A stretch of DNA of 51,387 bases. It comes from Bacteroidota bacterium (GTDB taxonomy: Bacteria; Bacteroidota; Bacteroidia; Chitinophagales; Chitinophagaceae). A program made the translations under genes and the position numbers. Positions 1 through 7,218 of the stretch are shown piece by piece (position 1 is the stretch's first letter; the number at the start of each line of letters is the position of its first letter). The notes under the pieces were generated by a model. The model was not told where the DNA came from. It worked only from the letters and a program-made list of their open reading frames with translations, and made no database searches. Where the stretch lies: the NCBI GenBank assembly GCA_023437225.1, contig JAEZGS010000003.1, positions 1-51,387 on the forward strand. Reading direction: 5' to 3'.

Positions 1-54
1 GTTTCTCCGTTTCTCCGTTCCTCCGTTTCTCTGTTTCTCCGTTTCTCCCGTTCG
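1..54. repeat. Tandem octamer array, family A
   Basis: About six imperfect copies of GTTTCTCC (GGAGAAAC on the minus strand) run in tandem from the window edge, so the array may continue to the left. It lies beyond the terminator hairpin at 63-86 that follows the minus-strand genes. There is no long open frame and no CRISPR-like spacing. It is one of several short-unit arrays found at gene ends in this window. Confidence 0.8.
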
Positions 55-62
55 CCCAAACT

Positions 63-86
63 AAAAAAGGAACCTCACGGTTCCTT
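63..86 (-). terminator. Intrinsic terminator after the gyrB-side genes
   Basis: An 8-bp perfect stem, AAGGAACC paired with GGTTCCTT, encloses a TCAC loop. On the minus strand the stem runs into a T tract, the complement of the A run at 63-68. It would end transcripts of the small gene at 186-392 and possibly gyrB. A T run at 91-96 on the plus side also permits weak bidirectional action. Confidence 0.75.
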
Positions 87-97
87 CAAATTTTTTG

Positions 98-130
98 TCG
101 CTGATTACAGATTATCGGTTATCGATTACC
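98..130 (-). repeat. Degenerate GGTAATC-type array, family B
   Basis: Degenerate heptamers (GATTAC, GATTATCGG, TTATCGATTACC on the plus strand) sit between the terminator and the stop codon of the 186-392 gene. The block shares the sequence TTTTTTGTCGC followed by GATTAC with the much cleaner array at 14223-14291, so the two are copies of one dispersed element. In the gene's sense direction the unit reads GGTAATC. Confidence 0.65.
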
Positions 131-147
131 GAATGCCTGTCCGAAGT

Positions 148-178
148 CCGCATTCCGCTTTCCGCTTTCCGCATTCTG
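148..178 (-). repeat. GCGGAAA-type array, families C and E
   Basis: On the minus strand, shortly after the TAG stop at 186-188, the DNA reads GAATGCGGAAAGCGG followed by further GCGGAAAGCGG and GAATGCGG units. The same purine-rich unit follows the stop codons of the MscS-type gene, rng and the M16 peptidase gene, always in the gene's sense orientation. Confidence 0.7.
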
Positions 179-185
179 TTCACAG

Positions 186-392
186 CTATTCCCACCCCTG
201 CTTGGCAACACCAGCTTTGATCGCTGCCAATGCTTTCTCTTCGCCTAATAATGTAGTGAGCTTATTTCCTTTGCCATCATGGCCTTGCGCCATGTATGCG
301 CCCTTTGCAGTTTTGTTGATCACTGCATCTTTTATTTCAACGCCTTTTTCTTTCGTTTTTACATTATAAGCTGTGAGTTTAATGTCTGCCAT
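186..392 (-). CDS. Small conserved-looking protein of unknown function
   Basis: I do not recognise a family for this 68-residue protein. It has an ATG start, no signal peptide and no membrane segment. It is rich in lysine, alanine and glycine, with a central KGAYMAQGHDGKGNKLTTLL stretch that looks like a compact, soluble domain, and it ends in GWE. It lies 50 bp downstream of gyrB on the same strand and before a good terminator, so it is probably co-transcribed with gyrB. Codon use resembles the neighbours. A role linked to gyrase is only a guess from position. Confidence 0.7.
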   Translation of the reverse strand: MADIKLTAYNVKTKEKGVEIKDAVINKTAKGAYMAQGHDGKGNKLTTLLGEEKALAAIKAGVAKQGWE

Positions 393-442
393 ATTGATTG
401 TTTTAATGGTTGTTTGTAAAGATTTTGTGCTTCAGGCTACAA

Positions 443-2422
443 TTATACATCGAGTTTTGCATATTTCGCATTGGTTTCAATGAATTCACGCCTTGGCGCA
501 ACCTCATCGCCCATCAACATACTAAAGATACTATCGGCATTTGCAATGCTTTCTATAGTCACCTGCTTCAGTGTTCTGGTCTCCGGATTCATCGTAGTGT
601 CCCAAAGTTGCTCAGCATTCATCTCACCCAAACCTTTGTAACGCTGGATGTTTACAGTGTCTTCGCGACCGTTACCAAGCTTCTCTGTCAAAGCTTTTCG
701 CTGCTCTTCGGTCCATGCATAAGCTTGTTCCTTTCCTTTCTTAACAAGATAAAGTGGTGGTTGGGCGATATATACATATCCCTGGTCAACCATTTCTTTC
801 ATATACCTGTAAATGAACGTAAGGATCAGCGTTGCAATGTGACTACCATCCACATCGGCATCGGTCATGATGATCAACTTATGATAACGAAGCTTAGCAA
901 TATTCAATGCTTTTGGATCTTCCGGTGTGCCCACGGTTACACCGAGTGCCGTATACATATTGCGAATCTCTTCGTTCTCATAGATCTTATGTTCCATTGC
1001 TTTCTCCACATTAAGGATCTTACCCCTTAGTGGAAGAATCGCCTGAAAGCTGCGATCACGGCCCTGTTTAGCGGTTCCACCTGCAGAATCACCCTCAACC
1101 AGGAACAGTTCGCAACGATTCGGATCACGGTCGGAACAGTCTGCTAGTTTACCCGGCAATCCACCACCACTCAATACACTCTTTCGTTGTACAAGCTCTC
1201 TTGCCTTTCGCGCTGCAGCTCTTGCCTGCGCAGCAAGAATAACTTTCGATATAATGTTCTTCGCTTCGCGAGGATTCTCTTCTAAGAAAATATTCAACGC
1301 TGAAGAAACAGTACTATCAACAACTCCGCTTACTTCACTGTTACCTAGTTTCGTTTTCGTCTGACCTTCAAACTGTGGTTCAGGAACTTTAACCGAGATA
1401 ATACTGCTCAAACCTTCACGGAAGTCATCGCCCTCAATCTCCACCTTCGCTTTCTCAAAAAGCCCCTGCTTGTCGCCATAAGATTTGAACACCCTTGTCA
1501 ATGCACGTCTGAAGCCGGCAACATGCGTTCCACCTTCAATCGTGTTGATATTGTTCACGTACGAATAGATGTGCTCATTATAACTGTCGTTATAATTCAA
1601 AGCCACTTCAACCGCAACATTTGTGGATTCATCTCTGCCCTCAACATAAATCACATTAGGGATCAATGGATTTCTGCCGGCCTTTGCATCCAGCATTTCC
1701 ACGAACTCCACAATACCACCTTCGCTATAATATACCTTGCGATATTCGCTTCCATCTTCGTCCTTCTCACGCGTATCCACCAACGTAATGCTGATACCCT
1801 TATTAAGGAATGCCAGTTCACTTAACCTGCCTTCGAGAATATCTCTTTTGAAAATAAGCGCGGTGAAGATCGAATCATCAGGCCAAAAGCGAACGGTAGT
1901 ACCACGCTTTTCGGTTTCGCCGATCGTACGAACCGGGTATTGAGGAACACCGATCCTATATTCCTGTTCGAAAATTTGTCCTTCGCGACAAACAGTAACA
2001 TGTAGCTTACTACTCAATGCGTTTACGCAGCTCACACCCACACCGTGAAGACCACCGGAAACCTTGTACGTATTCTTATCGAACTTACCTCCTGCGTGCA
2101 GAACGGTCATTACCACTTCAAGCGCACTCTTTTTTTCTTTAGAGTGAATGCCTGTAGGAATACCGCGACCGTCATCCTCAACGCTCACCGAATTGTCTTC
2201 ATGTATGGTAACGATGATGTTCCTGCAATAACCTGCAAGCGCCTCGTCAATTGAGTTGTCAACTACCTCGTACACCAGGTGGTGCAATCCTTTTTCTCCG
2301 ATATCGCCAATGTACATGGCAGGTCTTTTCCGTACGGCCTCAAGACCCTCCAGGACCTGTATGCTTTCCGCTCCGTAACCATTACTTGCTGTTTCGATCA
2401 ATTCCGTTGTTTCGGGATTCAT
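443..2422 (-). CDS. gyrB: DNA gyrase subunit B
   Basis: ATPase subunit of the type IIA topoisomerase that introduces negative supercoils together with GyrA, which is not in this window. The 659-residue protein shows the GHKL ATPase fold with the E52-N56 region, DDGRGIP near 83-89 and GGLHGVG near 123-129. The transducer domain follows, then the TOPRIM domain with EGDSAGG at 443-449 and DADVDG at 521-526, and the C-terminal QRYKGLGEMN region near 593-602. It lacks the roughly 150-residue insertion of the E. coli subunit, and the length is normal for Bacteroidota. It is divergent from the MerR-type gene, with a TAAATTTG promoter element and a consensus DnaA box in the gap. GyrB rather than ParE is favoured by overall similarity; certainty is high. 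Confidence 0.97.
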   Translation of the reverse strand: MNPETTELIETASNGYGAESIQVLEGLEAVRKRPAMYIGDIGEKGLHHLVYEVVDNSIDEALAGYCRNIIVTIHEDNSVSVEDDGRGIPTGIHSKEKKSALEVVMTVLHAGGKFDKNTYKVSGGLHGVGVSCVNALSSKLHVTVCREGQIFEQEYRIGVPQYPVRTIGETEKRGTTVRFWPDDSIFTALIFKRDILEGRLSELAFLNKGISITLVDTREKDEDGSEYRKVYYSEGGIVEFVEMLDAKAGRNPLIPNVIYVEGRDESTNVAVEVALNYNDSYNEHIYSYVNNINTIEGGTHVAGFRRALTRVFKSYGDKQGLFEKAKVEIEGDDFREGLSSIISVKVPEPQFEGQTKTKLGNSEVSGVVDSTVSSALNIFLEENPREAKNIISKVILAAQARAAARKARELVQRKSVLSGGGLPGKLADCSDRDPNRCELFLVEGDSAGGTAKQGRDRSFQAILPLRGKILNVEKAMEHKIYENEEIRNMYTALGVTVGTPEDPKALNIAKLRYHKLIIMTDADVDGSHIATLILTFIYRYMKEMVDQGYVYIAQPPLYLVKKGKEQAYAWTEEQRKALTEKLGNGREDTVNIQRYKGLGEMNAEQLWDTTMNPETRTLKQVTIESIANADSIFSMLMGDEVAPRREFIETNAKYAKLDV

Positions 2423-2465
2423 AAATAGCTTGAAGACAAGATTTAATGAGGAAAATTTATTCCTG

Positions 2466-2473
2466 CAAATTTA
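2466..2473 (-). promoter_or_regulatory. Probable gyrB promoter -7 element
   Basis: The minus strand reads TAAATTTG, an exact match to the Bacteroidota -7 consensus TAnnTTTG, about 44 bp upstream of the gyrB start. A TTTG is present further upstream (2501-2504 complement), but its 27-bp spacing is longer than the usual 19-21 bp, so the -33 element is uncertain. Confidence 0.5.
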
Positions 2474-2511
2474 CGGTTTTTAAACGGGAGTAAGACCTGT
2501 CAAACCCTAAC

Positions 2512-2520
2512 TTATCCACA
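2512..2520 (+). promoter_or_regulatory. Consensus DnaA box in the gyrB-MerR gap
   Basis: TTATCCACA is the perfect high-affinity DnaA box. It lies in the divergent gap about 40 bp upstream of the predicted gyrB -7 element, a position compatible with transcriptional control by DnaA. It is single, and no dnaA, dnaN, rpmH or gidA gene is present, so it is not evidence for oriC. Confidence 0.45.
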
Positions 2521-2587
2521 TGAAAATGGGATTTAACAGGAGTATTGTAGCAAGACCGTATTTTTACTAATCTTTGCTGTTCGGAAT

Positions 2588-3241
2588 ATGGACAAATACG
2601 GTCAGATAACGTTTGATTTTTTCGGCACACCTCCGCCGGAAAAGCCTGTGGAAGCGGATTCCAACGGAAATGCACCTATTGATGGCCACAACCTCAGCGA
2701 TTCTTCAGCCGGGTCGACAACAATCAGTACCGAGCCAACGGAGAACGATTCCGTGACCATCGAATCGCCGGAGCTGGTAGACAATGCGGATATCATCGAC
2801 TTTTCTATTACAACAACAACGATATCTGAGGATACTGCTGTAATTGCGAAGTCCACCCGCGGCAGAAAATCTTTGAAATCATTTGACCAGGCTGCCGACT
2901 CCGTACAGATCCCGGCCGATGAATCTTTGTTTACTAAGCAATATTACTCGATCGGGGAAGTGGCGCAGATGTTCAACGTAAATCCATCCCTGCTTCGATT
3001 TTGGGAATCTGAATTCGATATCATTCAGCCCCGGAAAAATAAAAAAGGCGATCGCCACTTCAGGCCCGTTGACATAAAAAATCTTGAGCTTATTTACGAT
3101 CTTTTGCGCCGTCGAAAACTTACTATTGAAGGAGCGCGCGACTATCTCAAGCGAAATAACAAAGCGAAAGAACGCTACTCAATGATCAAGTCTCTCCAGG
3201 AGATCCGTCTGTTTATGCTGGAACTGAAGGCGAACCTCTAG
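2588..3241 (+). CDS. MerR-family transcriptional regulator
   Basis: 217-residue DNA-binding protein. A winged helix-turn-helix of the MerR type spans about residues 118-190, with YYSIGEVAQMFNVNPSLLRF, the wing residues GDRHFRP and the second helix pair ending in EGARDYLKR. There is no C-terminal effector domain and there are no metal-binding cysteines. Residues 1-110 are low-complexity, acidic and Ser/Thr-rich, and probably disordered, which is unusual for MerR proteins. It is divergently transcribed from gyrB. Short MerR proteins of this layout are widespread in Bacteroidota, but their targets are not deducible here. The family call is firm; the function is unknown. Confidence 0.9.
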   Translation: MDKYGQITFDFFGTPPPEKPVEADSNGNAPIDGHNLSDSSAGSTTISTEPTENDSVTIESPELVDNADIIDFSITTTTISEDTAVIAKSTRGRKSLKSFDQAADSVQIPADESLFTKQYYSIGEVAQMFNVNPSLLRFWESEFDIIQPRKNKKGDRHFRPVDIKNLELIYDLLRRRKLTIEGARDYLKRNNKAKERYSMIKSLQEIRLFMLELKANL

Positions 3242-3336
3242 TTCATCGTCAACTCAATGTTTAATTAAATCAGAAAATTTTGCAGCCGGGCGAATTTTGC
3301 ATCCTGCATTTGGTATTAGGAGATAGCTTTGCATCC

Positions 3337-3846
3337 ATGAAATATACACTTTTCGCGCTCGCGTTATTGATATCCGTTACTTCATTTGCTCAATCTCAAT
3401 ACCAGGTTACTGTTGAAGGTCCCGATAAGATAGTTAAAGGCATCGTTTCCCGCGATGTGATGGAAAAGGATACCAGCTTCACATGGTTTGATGCGAATCG
3501 TAAAGGATATAACCCGAATGTAAAAACGGTGCAGGCATTGAAGGACAAGCAATCGAGGATTCAGGTGATCGCCTTTGGCGGAACCTGGTGCGATGATACC
3601 AAACAGATCTTCCCAAAATTCTTCTCCATGCTTGACGCGGCAGGATTTCCGGAGTCGCGATTGACGATCGTTGGCGTTGACAGGAATAAAAAGACCATCA
3701 GCCATCTCGCTGAAGCATTGAACGTTCAAAATGTACCCACTTTCATTGTGTTGCAGGACGGTAAGGAACTCGGCCGTGTTGTTGAATGGGGTAAGATGGG
3801 ACAGTGGGATAAAGAATTGGGCGAAGTGGTGAACCAGGCGCAATAA
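3337..3846 (+). CDS. Secreted thioredoxin-fold protein with one active-site cysteine
   Basis: The 169-residue protein begins MKYTLFALALLISVTSFAQ, a clear signal peptide cleaved after AQ, so it acts in the periplasm or is membrane-exposed. The thioredoxin fold is shown by GGTWCDDTKQIFP (W84, C85) and by the cis-proline loop NVPTFIVLQDGKELGR near 132-147. The usual second cysteine of the CXXC motif is replaced (WCDDT), so it cannot act as an ordinary dithiol oxidoreductase. Monothiol reduction, or a structural role, is possible. An in-frame TTG at 3280 would spoil the signal peptide, so the ATG at 3337 was chosen. It faces the MscS-type gene convergently, with a tandem array between. Confidence 0.85.
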   Translation: MKYTLFALALLISVTSFAQSQYQVTVEGPDKIVKGIVSRDVMEKDTSFTWFDANRKGYNPNVKTVQALKDKQSRIQVIAFGGTWCDDTKQIFPKFFSMLDAAGFPESRLTIVGVDRNKKTISHLAEALNVQNVPTFIVLQDGKELGRVVEWGKMGQWDKELGEVVNQAQ

Positions 3847-3888
3847 CCGCTTTCCGCTTCCCGCTTTCCGCTTCCCGCTTTCCGCTTC
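3847..3888. repeat. Three perfect 14-bp tandem repeats, family C
   Basis: CCGCTTTCCGCTTC is repeated three times without error. The array starts at the base after the TAA stop of the thioredoxin-like gene and ends three bases before the stop of the converging MscS-type gene. In the MscS sense direction the junction reads TAACGGGAAGCGG, identical to the junction after the M16 peptidase gene at 51323-51335. Confidence 0.95.
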
Positions 3889-3891
3889 CCG

Positions 3892-4953
3892 TTATTGGTG
3901 CGTCTTCAATCCCAGCTGCTCCATTAGCTGAATTATCCTGAAGTTCACATCCTGTTTTACTTCATTGAATTCATTCATCGGAATCGGTGCAGTGAAATAT
4001 TCAACGGTTACTACCACCAGCGCCCGTTGAATGTCGGATAGCATGACTGTAAAGTTTTCAATTTTGTCCCGCCGTTCTGAAAGTTTACCCTCTATCAACG
4101 TGATGAACTGTTGCACCGTTTGTGGCGAGCTTTGTCCATGCAAATCGATCTGTATATAGTTCCTTCGTTGGGTTCGCAATGAGAGATTATCGAGTATACT
4201 ATCTACCATTTGCTTATTCGGAACAGTAACATAAGATTTCTGATCTGTACGAATTCGTGTACTACGCAAACCGATCTTTTCAACTGTCCCGGTGATCGCA
4301 TGAACTTTAACCAGATCGCCTGTGGTAAATGGCCGATCGAAAAATATGATAAATGATGCGATAAGATTTTCTATACTTTCTCTTGTTGCAAGCGCGATAG
4401 CCGCGCCCGCGAGACTCAAACCGGTGATCAGGCTTGATATTTCATATCCAAATGCAAACTTCAATACGAGCAGGATGCCAAGTATCACCAGCAACACCTT
4501 AAAAAAATCTTTGAAGAAAACGATCAGTTGATTGTCGGCAAGATCCGCTGTTAGATTAGCTTTCTGCTCGAGTATCATCGCAATGAAATCAATGATCCGC
4601 AATAGCAACCAGATAAATGTCACGATCAGGATGATGAGCGATAATCCTTCCAGTATCGATCTTAATGTGACCTTATATATTTTGAAATCGAGTAACGCCG
4701 GATAAGTGAGTTTGTCAAATGCAATCAGTGTAACAAGAATGACGAGAAAGATCTCAAGCGGCGACATTACAAGATCAACAAAATTCTTTTTATCAACTCC
4801 TTTCGCAATGCGCTTTACAATAGCAAACAATAATCCCGCTATGTATCGCGACAGCAATCGCTTAACAAGTACTGCCATCAAAATGATCGCAAACACAAGC
4901 AGGTAGCTGCCTATTGTATTATCGAGGAAACGATAATTTAAAACTTCATCCAT
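3892..4953 (-). CDS. MscS-family mechanosensitive channel
   Basis: 353-residue inner-membrane protein. About four hydrophobic helices occupy residues 15-190. The signature MscS beta-domain follows, with the pore-lining glycine/alanine-rich helix (GLSLAGAAIALATRESIENL, near 179-198) and FFDRPFTTGDLVKV, which leads into the GTVEKIGLRSTRIRT strand motif. It would release solutes on hypo-osmotic shock. The C-terminal domain is typical of small YbdG/YnaI-like channels. It is the last gene of a tight minus-strand run, 5 bp after the propeller-like gene, and its stop codon abuts a 14-bp tandem array. Confidence 0.92.
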   Translation of the reverse strand: MDEVLNYRFLDNTIGSYLLVFAIILMAVLVKRLLSRYIAGLLFAIVKRIAKGVDKKNFVDLVMSPLEIFLVILVTLIAFDKLTYPALLDFKIYKVTLRSILEGLSLIILIVTFIWLLLRIIDFIAMILEQKANLTADLADNQLIVFFKDFFKVLLVILGILLVLKFAFGYEISSLITGLSLAGAAIALATRESIENLIASFIIFFDRPFTTGDLVKVHAITGTVEKIGLRSTRIRTDQKSYVTVPNKQMVDSILDNLSLRTQRRNYIQIDLHGQSSPQTVQQFITLIEGKLSERRDKIENFTVMLSDIQRALVVVTVEYFTAPIPMNEFNEVKQDVNFRIIQLMEQLGLKTHQ

Positions 4954-4958
4954 TGTAA

Positions 4959-5762
4959 TTACTTATGTTCATAGATGAGAACACCAGAATCGGTAAGCAA
5001 ATATATTTTACCGCGGCCAACAACAAACTTCTTTGCCTGTGCGAATGAGGATGGAAGTTGATATTCCTGCAGATCAAGAGTTCCCGGTTCATATTTATAA
5101 AGGACATTATCCTTTCTTCCAAATATCGCCTGGTTGATAACTGCAACATCGGTCCACCTAAGAAATGCAAGCTTTCTTTTCAATGCGCCATAATAATCGA
5201 ATATATAGACACCGAGTGTAGAATCGTAGAGATACAATTGTTTATCCTGATCGATGATCACTGAAGGCGAAGGAACGGTATCAAATAATATCCGAAAATC
5301 TGTTGTCTGGTCGAGCATCTGCCCTTCTTCATTGATCCTTCTTAGTTTAGATTCCTGCTCATCATAAACCCATATGTTATTATCATATGATTGTGCAACC
5401 GCGCTGACCTGGAACAAAGAATGGTTGCGCAAATCAATGACGGATCGTTGATTCAACATGCGATCAAGTACCACTACAGTGCTGAAATCTTTAAAGAAAA
5501 GAAGGATCTTCAGAGGGTTTGTAACATCGACCTGGTGGAGCTTTCCGTATCTTCTTGTATTGTTGAACACTGCGATCGAGTCACCGTTTGGAGCCGTTTT
5601 CTTCAACTGCCCGTTTTCATTTAGCAAAAAAACATTTCCAAGGTTGTCCACGAAAACGTCGCGATAGTTTCCTTTGATGACAGATGAATAAACAAAATTG
5701 TCCTGTTGTGCATTTGTAACGAAATGCATTACCATCAACAATATCGTCATCACTATCTTCAT
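4959..5762 (-). CDS. Secreted propeller-like protein, function unknown
   Basis: 267 residues from the ATG at 5762. This start overlaps the lpxH stop by 4 bp (ATGA), implying translational coupling. The N-terminus MKIVMTILLMVMHFVTNAQQ is a signal peptide. The rest is all-beta in character, with repeated short units such as DVFVDNLGNVFLLNENGQL, NNIWVYDEQESKLRRINEEG, KQLYLYDSTLGVYIFD and GKIYLLTDSGVLIY. These suggest a 6-bladed beta-propeller of NHL or YncE style. No catalytic residues are recognisable. Its position between lpxH and an MscS channel suggests an envelope-associated role, but no function can be assigned. Confidence 0.8.
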   Translation of the reverse strand: MKIVMTILLMVMHFVTNAQQDNFVYSSVIKGNYRDVFVDNLGNVFLLNENGQLKKTAPNGDSIAVFNNTRRYGKLHQVDVTNPLKILLFFKDFSTVVVLDRMLNQRSVIDLRNHSLFQVSAVAQSYDNNIWVYDEQESKLRRINEEGQMLDQTTDFRILFDTVPSPSVIIDQDKQLYLYDSTLGVYIFDYYGALKRKLAFLRWTDVAVINQAIFGRKDNVLYKYEPGTLDLQEYQLPSSFAQAKKFVVGRGKIYLLTDSGVLIYEHK

Positions 5763-6553
5763 CGCCTTACAATACACTTTTCATTTTCCGGGTAAATAGA
5801 TTGCAATTGCATCCGATCACCATCAAACGAAGCAAAGGTGAAATAACGTATCCAATCGCCAAGGTTTATATAGCGACTAACGCCTAAGGCACTTTTTAAT
5901 TCGAAATCTATTGGCAGATGGCGATGGCCAAATACCAGGTAGTCGTAATGATTGAGTTGTAATTGTTCTTTGGAATAAGTGATCAGCCATTCATTGTCTT
6001 CACCCATAAACACCTCGTCATTTTTTCCGGTCGTTGCTCTTGATTTCCTGCTGAAGTAATCTGCAAGGCCCATCCCAAAGTATGGAGGGAATACACCGAA
6101 AAGCCATTGGCAGAAAGGGTTTCGAAACACTCGCTTCATCGCTTTGTATCCATGATCGCCCGGTCCAAGTCCATCCCCGTGACCAATTAAAAACTTCTTT
6201 TCATTGAACAGGAACTCCTTAGGCTCAAAATAAACGGGCATTGAAAACTCCTGCTCAAAGTAGTCACGCATCCACATATCGTGATTGCCGGCAAAGAAAT
6301 ACAATTGTATACCAGCATCGCTGAGTGATGCAAGCTTGCCGAGTATGCGGGTAAACCCTTTGGGAACAACGCGTTTGTATTCGTACCAGAAATCGAACAT
6401 GTCGCCCACGATGAAGATCACTGCTGCATCATGTTGAATGGAGTCCAGAAATGAAACGATGATCTTTTCCCGTTCAAGGCTTTTAACGGGGTCAGGTGCG
6501 CCGAGATGGAAGTCAGAAAGAAAGTAAACTTTCTTGCCAGCAGGTAATTGCAT
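5759..6553 (-). CDS. lpxH: UDP-2,3-diacylglucosamine diphosphatase
   Basis: Fourth step of lipid A synthesis: hydrolysis of UDP-2,3-diacylglucosamine to lipid X and UMP at the inner-membrane face. The 264-residue calcineurin-like phosphoesterase carries the metal ligands D14 and H16 (SDFHLG), D51 (VGDMFDFW), N90-H91 (GNHDMW), H125 (IGHGDG) and H210/H212 (FGHRH). The FDFWYEY and NPFCQWLF segments are typical of LpxH rather than of generic phosphatases. It indicates a Gram-negative envelope. It lies 17 bp after the LUD gene and overlaps the next gene by 4 bp. Confidence 0.93.
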   Translation of the reverse strand: MQLPAGKKVYFLSDFHLGAPDPVKSLEREKIIVSFLDSIQHDAAVIFIVGDMFDFWYEYKRVVPKGFTRILGKLASLSDAGIQLYFFAGNHDMWMRDYFEQEFSMPVYFEPKEFLFNEKKFLIGHGDGLGPGDHGYKAMKRVFRNPFCQWLFGVFPPYFGMGLADYFSRKSRATTGKNDEVFMGEDNEWLITYSKEQLQLNHYDYLVFGHRHLPIDFELKSALGVSRYINLGDWIRYFTFASFDGDRMQLQSIYPENEKCIVRR

Positions 6554-6570
6554 TCGCCAAATATAGTAGT

Positions 6571-7218
6571 TTAAGCAGAAGGCAGTTGTTCAACAAGGAA
6601 CACGTAAACTTCTTTAGGACCGTGCACACCTACAACAAGCGTCTTCTCTATATCCGCGGTGCGACTGGGTCCTGTTGCAAAGCTTATCATCGACGGCAAT
6701 TGGTTGCCATAACGTTCTTTCAATAACTGGAAAGCATCTTTGAGATCATACACGAGCTGATCAACTGTTGCGATGCAAATATGAATGGGCGCATATACAC
6801 TGGTAGTTCTGCCACTTGCCTGTGCTGCGCTGAGGACCATTGAACCGGTTCTTGCGATAAGGCATTCACAGGATGTGATGGCAACATCACATGAAGGAAG
6901 ATCGGTGTACAACGGCGCAGCAATGGTAGCCGCAGGCAGCCTGGACGCCAACTTTGGCTCATTGCAAAATACTTTCGTCCATTTTTGTGTGACGATCAAT
7001 GAGGCAAGCTGATTATTCAGGTCGTTCACATCAACACAATAAGCAAAGCGTCCGAGCAATTTTGAGAACTGCTCTGCAAATTCCACTTCCAAATCCTGTG
7101 TTGACGGATGATATACGGATGAATTGCCCTCGCTTTGTGGAAAAGGAATAGGCGTTGATTGACTCAACGCCTTCCGTATTTTCTTTAAAACATTCTCTTT
7201 CGATGGAGATACATTCAT
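6571..7218 (-). CDS. LUD-domain protein, LutC/YkgG type
   Basis: 215-residue cytoplasmic protein of the LutC family, one of the three components of the LutABC L-lactate oxidation complex. The family C-terminus is seen in SFATGPSRTADIEKTLVVGVHGPKE, quoted here in part: ATGPSRTADIEK near 180-191 and VGVHGPKE near 195-202. The central ITSCECLIARTGSMVLS segment also fits. Its start overlaps the ftsH stop by 4 bp, so expression is tied to ftsH rather than to lactate genes. A LutB-like gene lies about 18.5 kb away and no LutA is visible, so the physiological role is uncertain. Confidence 0.88.
   Translation of the reverse strand: MNVSPSKENVLKKIRKALSQSTPIPFPQSEGNSSVYHPSTQDLEVEFAEQFSKLLGRFAYCVDVNDLNNQLASLIVTQKWTKVFCNEPKLASRLPAATIAAPLYTDLPSCDVAITSCECLIARTGSMVLSAAQASGRTTSVYAPIHICIATVDQLVYDLKDAFQLLKERYGNQLPSMISFATGPSRTADIEKTLVVGVHGPKEVYVFLVEQLPSA

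Noticed and set aside
1..54. CRISPR-like array
   Set aside because: Units are about 8 bp and contiguous, with no unique spacers, and no cas genes are present. The same holds for the arrays at 3847, 14223, 20408 and 51326.
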